64,000 bases of DNA from Anaeramoeba ignava (lineage: Eukaryota; Metamonada; Anaeramoebidae). Within the stretch, counting starts at the first letter, position 1; the number at the start of each line of letters is the position of its first letter. Shown piece by piece: positions 23,726 to 48,399 of this stretch. The stretch spans positions 120,001 to 184,000 of the forward strand of contig JAPDFW010000097.1 of NCBI GenBank assembly GCA_028826165.1, read 5' to 3'. Below the pieces are notes generated by a model. The model searched no databases, was not told the DNA's origin, and worked only from the letters and a program-made list of their open reading frames with translations. The translations under genes were made by a program, and so were the position numbers.

Positions 23726-25444
23726 ATGGAAGAAGAACAAGAAAATAAAAAAATTAAATCAAAATTTTCCATTTTGGATTCAAAAATTGAATTGGATGAA
23801 ACTGAACAAAAATTATTCACTTTTTTACAACAAGTTATTCAAAGATACAACTTAGGAATTGAACTAAGAGTATCTGGCGGTTGGGTTCGTGATAAAATTC
23901 TAGGCAAATCTTCATCTGATTATGATTTTGTTATAAGCAACTTAAAAATAACTGAATTTGCTCAATTTATAAATCAATTTATGAAGGAAGAATTTGAAAA
24001 GAAAAACAACAGCAATCAGAAAGAAAACAGTGAGGAAACTTCTGAGAAAGAAAAGAAGTTTCGAGATAAAACAATCATCTCAATAAATTCAAATCCGGAA
24101 AAAGGAAAAAATTTAGAAACTGTTCGAATGAAAATTTTTGACAATTGGATCGATTTAACAAATTTTCGCAAAAAATCAACAGATCCAAAAGACAAGGAAT
24201 TTGGAACACCTCTTGTGGATGCGCAGATGAGAGATTTTACTATTAATTCCTTATTTTACAACATCTCAACAAACCAAATTGAAGACTTGACAGGAAAAGG
24301 ATTATCCGATCTTCAAATGCAAACAATAACAACACCTCTTGAACCAGAACAGACTTTTATAGATGATCCGCTGCGTATTTTGAGAGCTATTCGTTTCGCA
24401 ACAAAATATAAATTTAAGATCCATTCAAAAGTGGAATCAGTTATGAAAACCATTGATATACATAAGCAATTTTTGGATCGCATCAGTAGAGAAAGAGTGG
24501 GCACTGAAATTGAAAAAATTATGCTTCTTCCCAATTCACTTTCAGGGTTAATTCACATTTGTAATGCGGCTATGTATCCTATTGTTTTTCTCGGAAAGTT
24601 GGATGAAGAAATTCAAATTTTAAATTTCGTTCATAATTCACTTTTGATTTACCAAGATTTTCTTTCATATTTTTTCCCTCAATTAACAGATCCTTGTGAA
24701 AAATCAATTCTCTATTCTGTTCTTTATCTTCCTTATTTTGATTCCTTTTTGGATGATGGAAAAACTCCTCAAATTTTTAATTCAATGTTTTTATCTTCAA
24801 AATCAACTAAAAAAGATTATAATTATGTTTTCTCTTTATTTCAAGCAATTAAAGAATTTTCTTCTCTTTTTTCGCGTGATATCCATTTAGTTTTCGGAAA
24901 TGTTCTAGATTATAATCAATTTTCAACTTATTTTAATTCTCAAATGAAAATGAAAATGGAAATGGAAATCAATTATTCTGATCCAAAAACAATGGAAAAA
25001 TTTTTTATTCAAAATTCTGATTTTCGAACACTTATTTGTCGTTTTTTAATCAAACATAAAGAAAAATGGATTAAAATTCTATTAATTTCAAATTTATTAG
25101 AAATTGTTAATAATTTTCATCAAATCCAAAAGGAAAACAATTTAAATTTTTTGGAAAGTGTTTCTTCTTTAATGAATATTTATCAAACAATTAAAAATGA
25201 AATATTAAAAATGAATCCAGAAAAGATTTGGAATACAAAACCAATTTTATCAGTAAATTTTTAAATAAATATAATAAATTTAATTAAATAAATTAAATAA
25301 AATAAATAGGGATCGGAAATTATGAAATGTTTAGGAATGAAAAAAGGAAGTTCTTTAATTTCAAAACTTATTAAAGAATTATTAAATTTTCAATTATCAA
25401 AAGAAAAAGAAATTTCAAAAGAAGAAGCAGAAAATTTGGATTAA
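23726..25444 (+). CDS. TRNT1: CCA-adding enzyme (tRNA nucleotidyltransferase)
   Basis: Two exons (23726-25252, 25310-25444) encode about 553 residues. The catalytic head carries LRVSGGWVRDKILGKSSSDY followed by DFVI (the G[G/S] and DxD metal-binding signature of class II nucleotidyltransferases), then MRDFTINSLFYN, DLTGKGLSDL and DDPLRILRAIRFATKYKF. The neck and body helices follow. Exon 2 supplies KPILSGSEIMKCLGMKKGS, matching the conserved KPLL-G-EIM-LG tail of eukaryotic enzymes. The enzyme adds or repairs CCA at tRNA 3' ends in nucleus, cytosol and mitochondria-related organelles. No targeting peptide is obvious. There is a charged, poorly conserved insertion of about 25 residues near 24000-24060. 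A T-rich tract with TCATTTTTTTCC precedes the start. No frame break is present. Confidence 0.92.
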
Positions 25445-25646
25445 AAAAAAATATGAAGAATTAAAAAAATAAAAAACAAAATAATTAGAAAATTAAAATG
25501 AAAACGAAAACAAATTATTTTTCTGAAATTGATAAAAAAGAATAAAAAGAAAAAAAACCAAAAATAAAAAACGGAAATTTTTTTGGAAATGAAAAAAATT
25601 AAAAAAAAATTAAAATTAAAAAAAAAGTAAAAAGTAAAAAAGTAAA

Positions 25647-34715
<9,069 letters not shown>

Positions 34716-34943
34716 TTTAATTCAAATTTTCAATTTTTAATTTAATTTTAAAAAATAATAAAAATAATAAGAATAATAATTAAAAAAGAAAAAAAAAAAG
34801 AAAAAATGAAAAAATGAAAAATCTTTTTTCTTTCTTTTTATTTAAAGTTGGAACTCAAAAAGAAAAAAAAAAATAAAAAAAAATAAAAAGAAAAATCATT
34901 TTAAATCAAAATTAGTCATTTTCCATTTATTTTTATTTTATTT

Positions 34944-37561
34944 TTAATCTTCTAAATTATCTAAATCTTCTGGAATTTCCATTTGTTTACAAAAATCACT
35001 TGATTTAATTCCAAATGTTTTATTAACATAACTTTGAACTTCATAAATATTATCAGTCCATCTATTTGCAGCATCTTTTGCAATTTCTGCTTCTTTTTTC
35101 ATTGCAAAAACAACTTCTGGATTTAAAGAACGAAATTTTTCAACTAAAACATTTAATTCATTCACTTTTTCTTCTAAATTTGAAATTTCTTCATCAATAA
35201 GATGTCTTTCTTCCTAATTTTTATAATTTTTTTAAATCAATAAAAAAAAAAAGTGGAATAAAAAAATTTTATTGTTTTTTTTTTACTGTTTCTTCTCTTC
35301 CTGGTCTTAATTCTTCAATTTTTGTTTTATATTCTTCATTACTTTGTTTTGCTTGTTTTAATTTTTTATCAAGTTGTTTTTTCAAATTAATTTTCTAATA
35401 TAAAAATTATAAATAAAATTATAAATAAAATTATAAATAAAATTATAAATAAATTAAATTATAAAAAAATAATCTTTTAAATTAAATAATAAAATTTGCA
35501 AAAATTATAAATTAAATTATAAATAAAAATTATAAATTAAATTATAAATAAAATAATTTTAATTTATAAATTAAATTTTTCTTCTAAATTATAAATAAAA
35601 TTATAAAATAAAAGATATAAATAAAATTATAAATAAAATTATAATTAAAAAATAAATAAAAATTATAAAAAAATTTAAATAAAATTTTTAATAAAATTAT
35701 AAAATAAAATTTAAATAAAATTTTAAATTAAATTTATAAATAAAATTATAAATAAAATTATAAATAAAAATTATAAATAAATTAAATTATAAAAAAATTA
35801 TAAATAAATTATAAATAAAATTATAAATAAAATTATAAATAAAATTATAAATAAAATTATAAATTAAATTATAAATTAAATTATAAATAAAATTATAAAA
35901 TAAAATTATAAATAAAATTATAAATAAAATTATAAATAAAATTATAAATTAAAATTATAAATAAAATTATAAATAAAATTATAAATTAAATTATAAATTA
36001 AATTATAAATTAAATTATAAATAAAATTATAAATAAAATTATAAATAAAATTATAAATAAAATTATAAATAAAATTATAAATAAAATTATAAATAAAATT
36101 ATAAAATAAAATTATAAATTAAATTATAAATTAAAATTATAAATAAAATTAAAAATAAAATTATAAATTAAAATATAAATTATAAATTAAAATTATAAAT
36201 AAAATAAAAAAAATATAAATTAAATTAAATAAATAAATTAAATTATAAATAAAATTATAAATAAAATTATAAATTATAGAATAAAATTATAAATAAAATT
36301 ATAAATAAAATTATAAATAAAATTATAAATAAAAATTATAAATAAAATTATAAATTAAATTATAAATTAAATTATAAATTAAAATTATAAATAAAATTAT
36401 AAATAAAATTATAAATAAAATTATAAATTAAATTAAAATAAATAAAAATAAAATTATAAAATAAAAAATTAAAAATAAAATTATAAATAAAATTATAAAT
36501 AAAATTATAAATAAAATTATAAATTAAATTAAATAAAATAAAATTATAAATAAAATTATAAATAAAATTATAAATAAAAATTATAAATAAAATTATAAAT
36601 TAAAATTATAAATAAAATTATAAATTAAATTATAAATAAAATTATAAATTAAAATTATAAATAAAATTATAAATTAAATTATAAATAAAAAATTATAAAT
36701 AAAATTATAAATTAAAATTATAAATAAAATTATAAATAAAATTATAAATAAAATTATAAATTAAAATTATAAATTAAATTATAAATAAAATTATAAATTA
36801 AAATTATAAATAAAATTATAAATAAAATTATAAAATAAAATTATAAATAAAATTATAAATAAAATTATAAATAAAATTATAAATTAAAATTATAAATTGG
36901 AAATTATAAATAAAATTATAAATAAAATTATAAATAAAATTATAAATTAAAATTATAAATAAAATTATAAATAAAATTATAAATTAAAATTATAAATAAA
37001 ATTATAAATAAAATTATAAAATAAAATTATAAATAAAATTATAAATAAAAAATTATAAAATTAAATTATAAATAAAATTATAAATAAAATTATAAAAAAT
37101 TAAATTATAAAATAAAAATTATAAATAAAATTATAAATTAAATTATAAATAAAATTATAAATAAAATTATAAATAAAATTATAAATAAAATTATAAATTA
37201 AATTATAAATAAAATTATAAATAAAATTATAAATAAAATTATAAATAAAATTATAAATAAAATTATAAATAAAATATAAATTAAATAATAAATAAAATTA
37301 TAATAAATTCTAATCTACATTTTGTTGAATTTTGCTTGGAAAACTCCAATAAAAATTTGATAAACCAATTTTTTCAGTATCAATTAAATTTTCATCAATT
37401 AAATATTGATTTGTTTCTTTTAAAATAGGACCAGAAATAGAAACAGCTTTTGAAACTTGATTTTCAACTTCTTTTGAACTAAAAGCAGTTTTACTTTGAC
37501 GATAAAAATTTAAAAGTTTTTGTCTTTTTTCTTCAGCAGTAACTCTTCCTCTTTTACTCAT
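34944..37561 (-). CDS. MND1: MND1, meiotic recombination factor
   Basis: Three exons (37561-37319, 35394-35287, 35213-34944) encode 206 residues, the normal MND1 length. The N-terminal winged helix (MSKRGRVTAEEKRQKLLNFY, then TEKIGLSNFYWSFPSK) is highly diagnostic. Exon 2 and the start of exon 3 form the leucine-zipper coiled coil, and the C-terminus has AKDAANRWTDNIYEVQSYVN, FGI and IPEDLD, all MND1 signatures. MND1 pairs with HOP2 and stimulates RAD51/DMC1 strand exchange in meiosis. HOP2 is not in this window. All joins are phase 0 with GT-AG, and no frame break is found. Intron 1 is 1.9 kb of repeat, about three times the coding length. A T-rich tract containing TCATTTTT lies 25-60 bases before the ATG and is shared with cyclin H in a divergent arrangement. 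Confidence 0.93.
35395..37318. repeat. 1.9 kb 12-bp-unit array filling MND1 intron 1
   Basis: The intron (GT at 37318, AG at 35395 on the minus strand) is almost entirely ATAAATAAAATT 12-mers, with TTAAATTATAAA variants and occasional single-A insertions or deletions. It is the longest array in the window. No secondary element interrupts it. Confidence 0.9.
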
Positions 37562-37695
37562 TTTATTTAAATTGAAAAAAAAATAAAAAATGAAAAATGA
37601 AAAATAAAAAATTTTTTAATCTTTTTATAATGTTTGTTTTTTTTTTTTAATTTTTTTTAATTTTTTTTTCTTTTTCATTTTTTTTCTTTTCTTTT
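37562..37695. promoter_or_regulatory. 134 bp divergent promoter, MND1 / cyclin H
   Basis: The outward-facing ATGs of MND1 and cyclin H are 134 bp apart. On the plus strand TTTTTCATTTTTTTTC ends about 10 bases before 37696. On the minus strand two TTTTTCATTTTTCAT-type elements precede 37561. Sharing would couple a meiotic gene and a general transcription/cell-cycle gene, although two back-to-back independent initiators are equally possible. Confidence 0.55.
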
Positions 37696-39204
37696 ATGAT
37701 TCAATTTAATCAAACCTCTCAATTTAAAAATTGGTTTTTTACAAATTCTCAATTAGAGAATCTAAGAAAAAAAACTTATGAAAACTCAATAAAAGAAATT
37801 CTTTCTGTAAAATTTAAAATGAAAATTTTGAATGAAGTTTAAATTTGAATTTTAAACAAAAAAACAAAATAAATAATCAATTCAAAAATGGATTAAAAAT
37901 CAAAATAAAATTGACTAAAATGAAAAAATACAAACATAAAAACTACAAGTTGACAGAATTAGAAAAAAATAAAGAAGAGCTTATTACATTTGAAGAGAAT
38001 CAAGAGTTAATAAATTATTATCAGAAGATCACATATTTTTTATGTTTTGAAGCAGCAAAATTATCACGAAAAATAACGCAAACTGCGTTAATATACTTCA
38101 AAAGATTTTACTTAAATTCAACCGCTATGGATCATGATCCTCTAATAGTCTCAATAGCTGCCATCTTCTTGGCTGCAAAGGTTGAGGACAAACAACAACA
38201 TTCTAATCTCCTTTCTGAAATAGCAAACTATCATTTTCCAAATTTAAAAAAAATATGTTCAAATGAACAAATTCTTTCTTATGAAATTATACTTTTAGAC
38301 TCGCTTAAATTTGATTTGCTTGTTTATTTTCCTTTGCGTTCAGCTTTTGGTTTTCTTTCTGATATGTTTTCTAAATCTTATCTTTCTTTAAAAAGTCAAA
38401 TTGAAATGGATATTGAAAATTTGGATAAAAAAAATCAAATTGTTATAATGTTTTATAATCACTGCAAAGAAATATTCGCCCAGCAGATCATAATGTCTGA
38501 TCTTGTCTTACTCTTTAATCCTGCGCATCTTGCTTTATTTATTATTCATTTGATCGAAAAAAATATGAAAGAAGACCAAAATAAATTTCAAAAGGAAAAT
38601 CAATTTAATTTGAATTTGAATCAATATATTCTTGATATTTTTGGTCAAGATTTTTTCAATCAAATTCAACAAATTTTTTTAGATATTGAAAAGTTTTTTG
38701 ATATTCCTGATTATTTAAAAATTGATTATCAAAAAATGAATGAACGAAATGAAAATGAAAATGAAAATGAAAATCAAAATCAAAATCAAAATCAAAATCA
38801 AAATCAAAATCAAAATCAAAATCAAAATGAAAATGATTCAATTGAAAAAATTTTAGAAAATCTTTTTACAAAAGAACAATGGGAAAGACATAATTTTTTA
38901 AGAATAAAATTGGAAAAATCTCGAAATCCATTTAAAGATCCAAATAGTGAAATGTATTATTTGATTAAATTAAATTTTTAAATATAAATATTAATTTAAT
39001 TAATTAATTAAAAATAGATTCCAAAAAATGAAAGAAAAAGAAAAACTTGAAAAAATGGAAAAATCTAAATCAAAATTTCAAAAAATGGCAGAAAAAGAAG
39101 AAAGAGAATTAAAAGAATTTTTTCAACCAAAAGAAGGAGAAAAAGAAGATGATGAAGATTTTGAATTAAAATTTCAATTTAAAAGAGGAAGAACACAAAA
39201 ATAA
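37696..39204 (+). CDS. CCNH: cyclin H (CDK-activating kinase / TFIIH subunit)
   Basis: Two exons (37696-38953, 39018-39204) give about 480 residues. The N-terminus QTSQFKNWFFTNSQLENLRK matches the cyclin H start (SSQKRHWTFSSEEQL in vertebrates). The cyclin box follows (AALIYFKRFYLNSTAMDHDP-like segment, IFLAAKVEDKQQHSNLL, then EQILSYEIILLDSLKFDLLV and FPLRSAFGFL). Cyclin H with CDK7 and MAT1 activates CDKs and phosphorylates RNA polymerase II within TFIIH. A hexamer-encoded NE/NQ tract (38745-38835) is inserted after the second cyclin fold. The C-terminal exon is strongly charged. A frame break at the T3 run 37838-37840 (one extra T restores the frame) separates the first 48 codons from the cyclin box, so a shorter protein from an internal start is possible but less likely. 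Confidence 0.8.
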
Positions 39205-39365
39205 AAAAAATAAATTCAGAAAAGAAAAGAAAAAAAAAAAAGATTTTAATTGAGAATTCAAAAAAAAAAAGTGGAATAAAATTCAATGAAAAAAAAATGA
39301 AAAATCAAAGAAAGAAAATTTGATTTTTGATTTTTGATTTTTGATTTTTTGATTTTTGATATAAT

Positions 39366-43651
<4,286 letters not shown>

Positions 43652-43736
43652 GAAAAAAAAATAAAAGGAAAAAAAGGAAAAAAAGGAAAAAAATGAAAAT
43701 TTTTTATTTTAAATTTTTTTTTAAATTGGAAAAAAA

Positions 43737-44582
43737 TTAAACATCAATAAAATTCCATAATTGATTTTCTCCAATAACATCAGAAAAATAAACTGGATAA
43801 ATTGTAACTGGAGCACCTGAATCAAGAGATCCAGAAAAAACAGTTGCACATTTTGTATTTGCTTTTGAAATCAAATAAAAATGATTTTCAACAGGTTGAA
43901 AAACCCAAAGTTGATGGTTTTTATTTTGAAAAGTTTGCTGAACCAAATTTGATCCATCTGGACTTGATTCATCCAACATTGAAAGACAAAGTCCACTTTT
44001 TTTATTAATAATAGCAAATGCCATGTGATTATCAGTTATTTGTAATGCCCATTTTTGACTTGATTTATTAAAAGAATTGGATTGGCAAATTTTTGCATTC
44101 TCATTTTTGGATGAGCCAAAAACATCAAGAACTTTCCCGCTGTTTTGGTTCACAATATATCGATAAGGAATGACTTTCGGAATAAAAATCCAAAGTTGTT
44201 CTGGACTTAAACTTTTTGGAACAAGAGCAACTTGATAATTTTTGGATTTTTCATCAGTTTTTTTTGTGTCAATTTCTAATCCAATTGCAGTTTTTGTTTT
44301 TTTATTCATAATCCTGAATAGAGAATTTTCTTCTTTTTGAATGATCCAGAAATTCCCAGATTTTTTCCCTAAATCTTCAATTTTAAGTGAATTAGATTCA
44401 GCTGATAAACAATAATTTGAACTTGCTGTTAGAATTTTTAATTTTCCATCATGAGGTTCAAATTTCCATAATTGAGAAGTATTTTTCCCATTATTTGCAA
44501 GAATTAATGTTTTTGATTCTGTTGTTTGTAAGAATTTGCCAGTTTCTTGATTTAAAATTTGATAAAGAGCGTTTGATATCAT
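43737..44582 (-). CDS. tandem beta-trefoil (ricin-B-type fold) lectin-like protein
   Basis: A single exon encodes 281 residues without signal peptide or membrane segment. QxW-type motifs recur (SQLWKF, EQLWIF, SQKWAL, HQLWVF, NQLWNF), and repeats such as YQILNQETGKFL, YRIYVNQNSGKVLDV-like and FAIINKKSGLCLSM mark two successive beta-trefoil domains (about residues 1-135 and 136-281). This fold commonly binds sugars, but it is widespread in harmless cytosolic and secreted proteins; no toxin catalytic chain is present. It is 85 bp from the ankyrin-BTB gene in a divergent pair and 85 bp downstream of VPS4. Ligand unknown. The fold is clear from the QxW periodicity. Confidence 0.8.
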   Translation of the reverse strand: MISNALYQILNQETGKFLQTTESKTLILANNGKNTSQLWKFEPHDGKLKILTASSNYCLSAESNSLKIEDLGKKSGNFWIIQKEENSLFRIMNKKTKTAIGLEIDTKKTDEKSKNYQVALVPKSLSPEQLWIFIPKVIPYRYIVNQNSGKVLDVFGSSKNENAKICQSNSFNKSSQKWALQITDNHMAFAIINKKSGLCLSMLDESSPDGSNLVQQTFQNKNHQLWVFQPVENHFYLISKANTKCATVFSGSLDSGAPVTIYPVYFSDVIGENQLWNFIDV

Positions 44583-44667
44583 TTCAAAAAGAAAAGAAGA
44601 AAAAAAATGAAAAAAAAAAATTTAAATTAATTTTTATTTTATCTTTATCTTTTTTTTAATTTTGAAA
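44583..44667. promoter_or_regulatory. 85 bp divergent promoter, lectin-like protein / ankyrin-BTB protein
   Basis: This is the shortest spacer between divergent start codons in the window. The minus-strand side has TTTTTTTTTCATTTTTTTTC about 25 bases before 44582. The plus-strand side is T-rich but lacks a clear TCATTT, making 44668 one of the few starts without the element. Confidence 0.5.
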
Positions 44668-47600
44668 ATGTTTTTAAAAAAAAATAAAAAAGCTTTTAAA
44701 GATTGTAAGGCAAACAATATTGATGGAATTGAACATTTTTTGGAAAACGGAGGAAAAGTTAATCTAAAAAATGAAAAATCAGAAACTCTTTTGCATTTGG
44801 CTTGTCAAATTGAAGATCCAAATCAAAACTTAATTGAAATTGTCAAATTACTCATAGATTATAAAGCAGATGTTAATGCCACAACAAACAAAAAATTAAC
44901 ACCTTTACATTTTGCTTGTCAAAGTCAAAATCCAAATGCAATTGAAATTATTATTCATCTTATTGCAAATGGAGCAACAAAACATAATAAAAACAAAGAC
45001 GAAGAAACTCCTTTGCATTTTGCCTGTCAAAAGTCAAAATCCAAATGCAGTTGAAATTGTTAAATTCCTTGTTTCTAATAAAGCAGCAGTCAATGTCAAA
45101 AACAAAGATCAAGAAACTCCTTTGCATTTTGCCTGTAAAAGTCAAAATCCAAATGCAGTTGAAATTGTTAAATCACTTCTTGAAAAAGGAGCAGATATCA
45201 ATGCCAAAAATAAAGAAGAAGAAACCCCTTTGCATTTAGCTTGTGGAAATCAAAATCCAAATCCACTTGAAGTTGTCAAATTCCTTGTTGAAAGAAAAGC
45301 TGATTTTTTTTCCAAAAATAAAAAAACTTATCTGCCTATCCATTTTGCTTGTCAAAGTCAGAATCCAAATGCAATTGATATTGTGAGATTTTTAATTGAG
45401 AATGGAGCTAATGTCAATGCCCCAACAAAAGTCAACACAACTCCTTTGCACTTGGCTTGTCGAAACAAAAATGAAAAATCATTTGAAATTGTGAAGTTTC
45501 TTGTTGAAAAAGGAGCAAATGTGAATTTACCAACAAACATAAATCAAAAAGCATTGCATTGCGTTTGTTATAGCGAAACCCAAAATGAAAAATCATTTGA
45601 GATTGTGAAGTTTCTTGTTGAAAAAGGAGCTTCTGTTAATGTGAAAACCTTGTATGGAAAAGAAACACCTTTGCACTATGCTTGTCAAAGGAATTCATTT
45701 GAAATTGCCAAATTTTTGATTGAAAAAAAAATCGATATTAATGCTGTAAACGATAAAAAGGAAACACCTTTAATTATGCTTTGCAGAAACAAAGATCTGG
45801 ACGGAATTGAAATTATCTCACTTCTTCTTGAAAATGGAGCAAATGTGAATCTAAGAAATAACTCTCTAAATTCACCTTTACATTATCTTTGTCACAACAA
45901 AAGTCCAAATGCAGTTAAAATTATCGAATTTCTCATTCAAAAAGGAGCATCTCTTAATGCCAAAAATGAAACAGGAAATACTCCTTTGCATTTCATTTGT
46001 ATGGATGACAAAAACCCAAAATCATTTGAAATCATTAACTTGCTAATTCAAAGTGGGGCTCAACCTGATATCAAAAATAATAGCGGCGAAACACCTCTAC
46101 AAATCGTTTTCCAAAAAAGTCATGAGGATTTCGATAAAATTTTCAAGCTTCTTATTGAGAAAACCTCTGATATTAATTGGAAAACAAAAGTCAATGAACA
46201 AACACTTTTACATTTTGTTTGCCAAAGAATAAACCCAGATTCAGTTGATATTGTTAGAATCTTGATCCAAAAAAATTCAGATGTGAATTCTAAGGATACC
46301 ACAGATACAACACCGCTACATTATGCTTGCAAACAAGAAAAATCAAATGAGGTTGTTAAACTACTTATTGAAAATGGAGCAAAAGTAAATGTGAAAAACA
46401 ACAAAAAAGAGACACCTTTACATTATGCTTCTCTCAATTCAAACTGCAGCGAAAATGTGAAGTATCTAATTGAAAAAAAAGCCAAAATCAATGAAGCAAG
46501 TGATGGGAAGCAAACTCCTTTGCATTATGCTTGCAATTTGAAAGAAATCCCAATTGAGATTGTGAAACTACTTATTGAAAATGGAGCAAACGTAAATGTT
46601 AAAAATAATAGAAAAGAGACTCCTTTACATTATGTTTGTCGGAATTCGAAATCAATTGAAGCTGTAAAATGCCTAATTGAAAAAAAAGCAAAACTTAATT
46701 GCAAAAATATCTACAAACAAACACCACTACATTATGCTTGTCAATCTAAGAACATAAACCTTGAGGTTGTGAAATTACTTGTCCAAAATGGGGCAAAGGT
46801 GAATGCCAAAACAAATATCAAGTCTACTCCTTTAGATAATGTAAGTATAAAAGAAAATGGACTAGAAGTCGCTCAATTTCTTGTGGCAAATGGTGCTCAA
46901 ATAAAAAAAAAGCCAGGCGACCAACAAAACCTCCTTCATTTTGCTTGTAATCAAGATAAATCACTTGAATTTGTGAAAATTCTTGTTGAAAGAGGTATTG
47001 ATGTTAATGAAAAAAATTATAAGAATGAAACACCTTTGCATATTCTTTGTGGAAAATTAATCAAGTCTGATTCAAAAGAAGTGATGGAATATCTTTTGGA
47101 AAAAGGCGCAAATATTCATCGCAGAAACACAAAAGGAGAAACACCTTTGTTGATTAGTTGCAATCATTCACTTAGTCTTACTAAATTTCTCGTGGAAAAA
47201 GGTGCTAACATAAATGCAGCAAACACAGAAAAACAGACAGCTTTGCATATCGCTTGCCAAAAAAATTATTTGCATTCAATTGTTCAATATTTGATTGAAA
47301 AAGGAATTGATATTAATCTCAAGGATAGAAACGGTCAAACAGCACTTGATATAACACTAGAGAAAAACAACGAGAAAGCAACTCGTCTTCTTTTGATGAA
47401 TGATGCTCTTTGGATTTATTTACAAGAAAAAAAATTGATTCCTCAGACATTGGTTCCTTTAATAAAACAAATCTATTCGTTCAATTATGATTTCCTTAAT
47501 TTGCTAAATTCAGAAGATAATTTTTCTGATTTGACAATTGAATCATTTGATCATAGCAAATTCAATGCTCACAAAATGATTATTCTCTTAAGATTGGATA

Positions 47601-48311
47601 ATGACAAGACGCTTTTCCAAAAATTTATTGATATTTGCTATCAAAAAAAATCAAAAAAAGAAGTGGAAACTGTTTTACATTTTCTTTATACTGGATTTTT
47701 TGATTTGAGGAAAATAACATATGGAACGACAAACAAAGATCTGGAAGAAAAACAAAAGCAAGTTACAGATTTCCTCAAGGAAATTGAATTACATTCAGAT
47801 TGGATTGAATCAAAAAAAGGAAGAAAAGGCGATAAAAAAGATTCTCAAAAATTTTATCCCCAAAAAGGAACCACAACAATCAGAAATCTGGAAGAAAAAG
47901 AAAAGCAAGTTACAGATTTCCTCAAGGAAATTGGCTTAGATTCGAAATGGATTGAATCAAAAAGGAAGAAAAGGGATTATAAAAGATTATGAAAAATTAT
48001 ATCTGGAAGAAGAAACAAAAGATTTTAGGATAATTTGTGAAGAAAAAGAAATTAAAGTTCATAAATTAATATTAATACTCAGAAGTGAGTTATTTAAAGG
48101 AATGTTTCTAAATGTTCAGGATTCCTCAAACAAAGTTCATGATTATTCAAACAAATCTTTTGAAACAATTCATCAATTAATTTATTTCTTTTATCATGAT
48201 GAATTTGAAAAAGAGCACATAAGAAAAAACAATATTGATGAACTTCAAGATGCAAAAGATTATTATCAATTAAATGAAAATTCAATAATTGATTTATTTG
48301 TCAAGAAATGA
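44668..48311 (+). CDS. ankyrin-repeat protein (about 25 repeats) with two C-terminal BTB domains
   Basis: About 1,210 residues, intronless. Roughly 25 ankyrin repeats run to about 47400, typified by TPLHFACQSQNPNAVEIVKF followed by LVSNKA-VNVKN. Many are 35-37 residues rather than 33 because of an inserted SQNPNA/NKNEKS-type loop. A first BTB-like domain follows (FSDLTIESFDHSKFNAHKMI). Then comes a tandem duplication of EEKQKQVTDFLKEIELHSDW (near 47740 and 47890), and a second BTB domain (DFRIICEEKEIKVHKLILIL, RSELFKGMF). That final domain closely resembles the last BTB of the RCC1-BTB proteins at 48400-61408. BTB domains dimerise and often recruit cullin-3 ligases; substrate scaffolding is an inference. 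Two frame breaks occur: A4 at 45029-45032 and A5 at 47959-47963 (one base fewer in each restores the frame). Confidence 0.85.
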
Positions 48312-48399
48312 AGTTTCGAAAGAAGATAATATCTTTATTTTTTTAATTTTTTGAAATGAAGAAAAAAAAGAGAAAGAAAAAGGTTTTTTAATTTTAATT

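Noticed and set aside
35395-37318. Possible CRISPR-like or centromeric array
   Set aside because: Units are 12 bp with no spacers, the host is eukaryotic, and the span is a clean intron between MND1 exons. The same holds for the other short-unit arrays.
43737-44582. Ricin-like toxin
   Set aside because: Only beta-trefoil sugar-binding-type repeats are present; there is no catalytic A chain or signal peptide.
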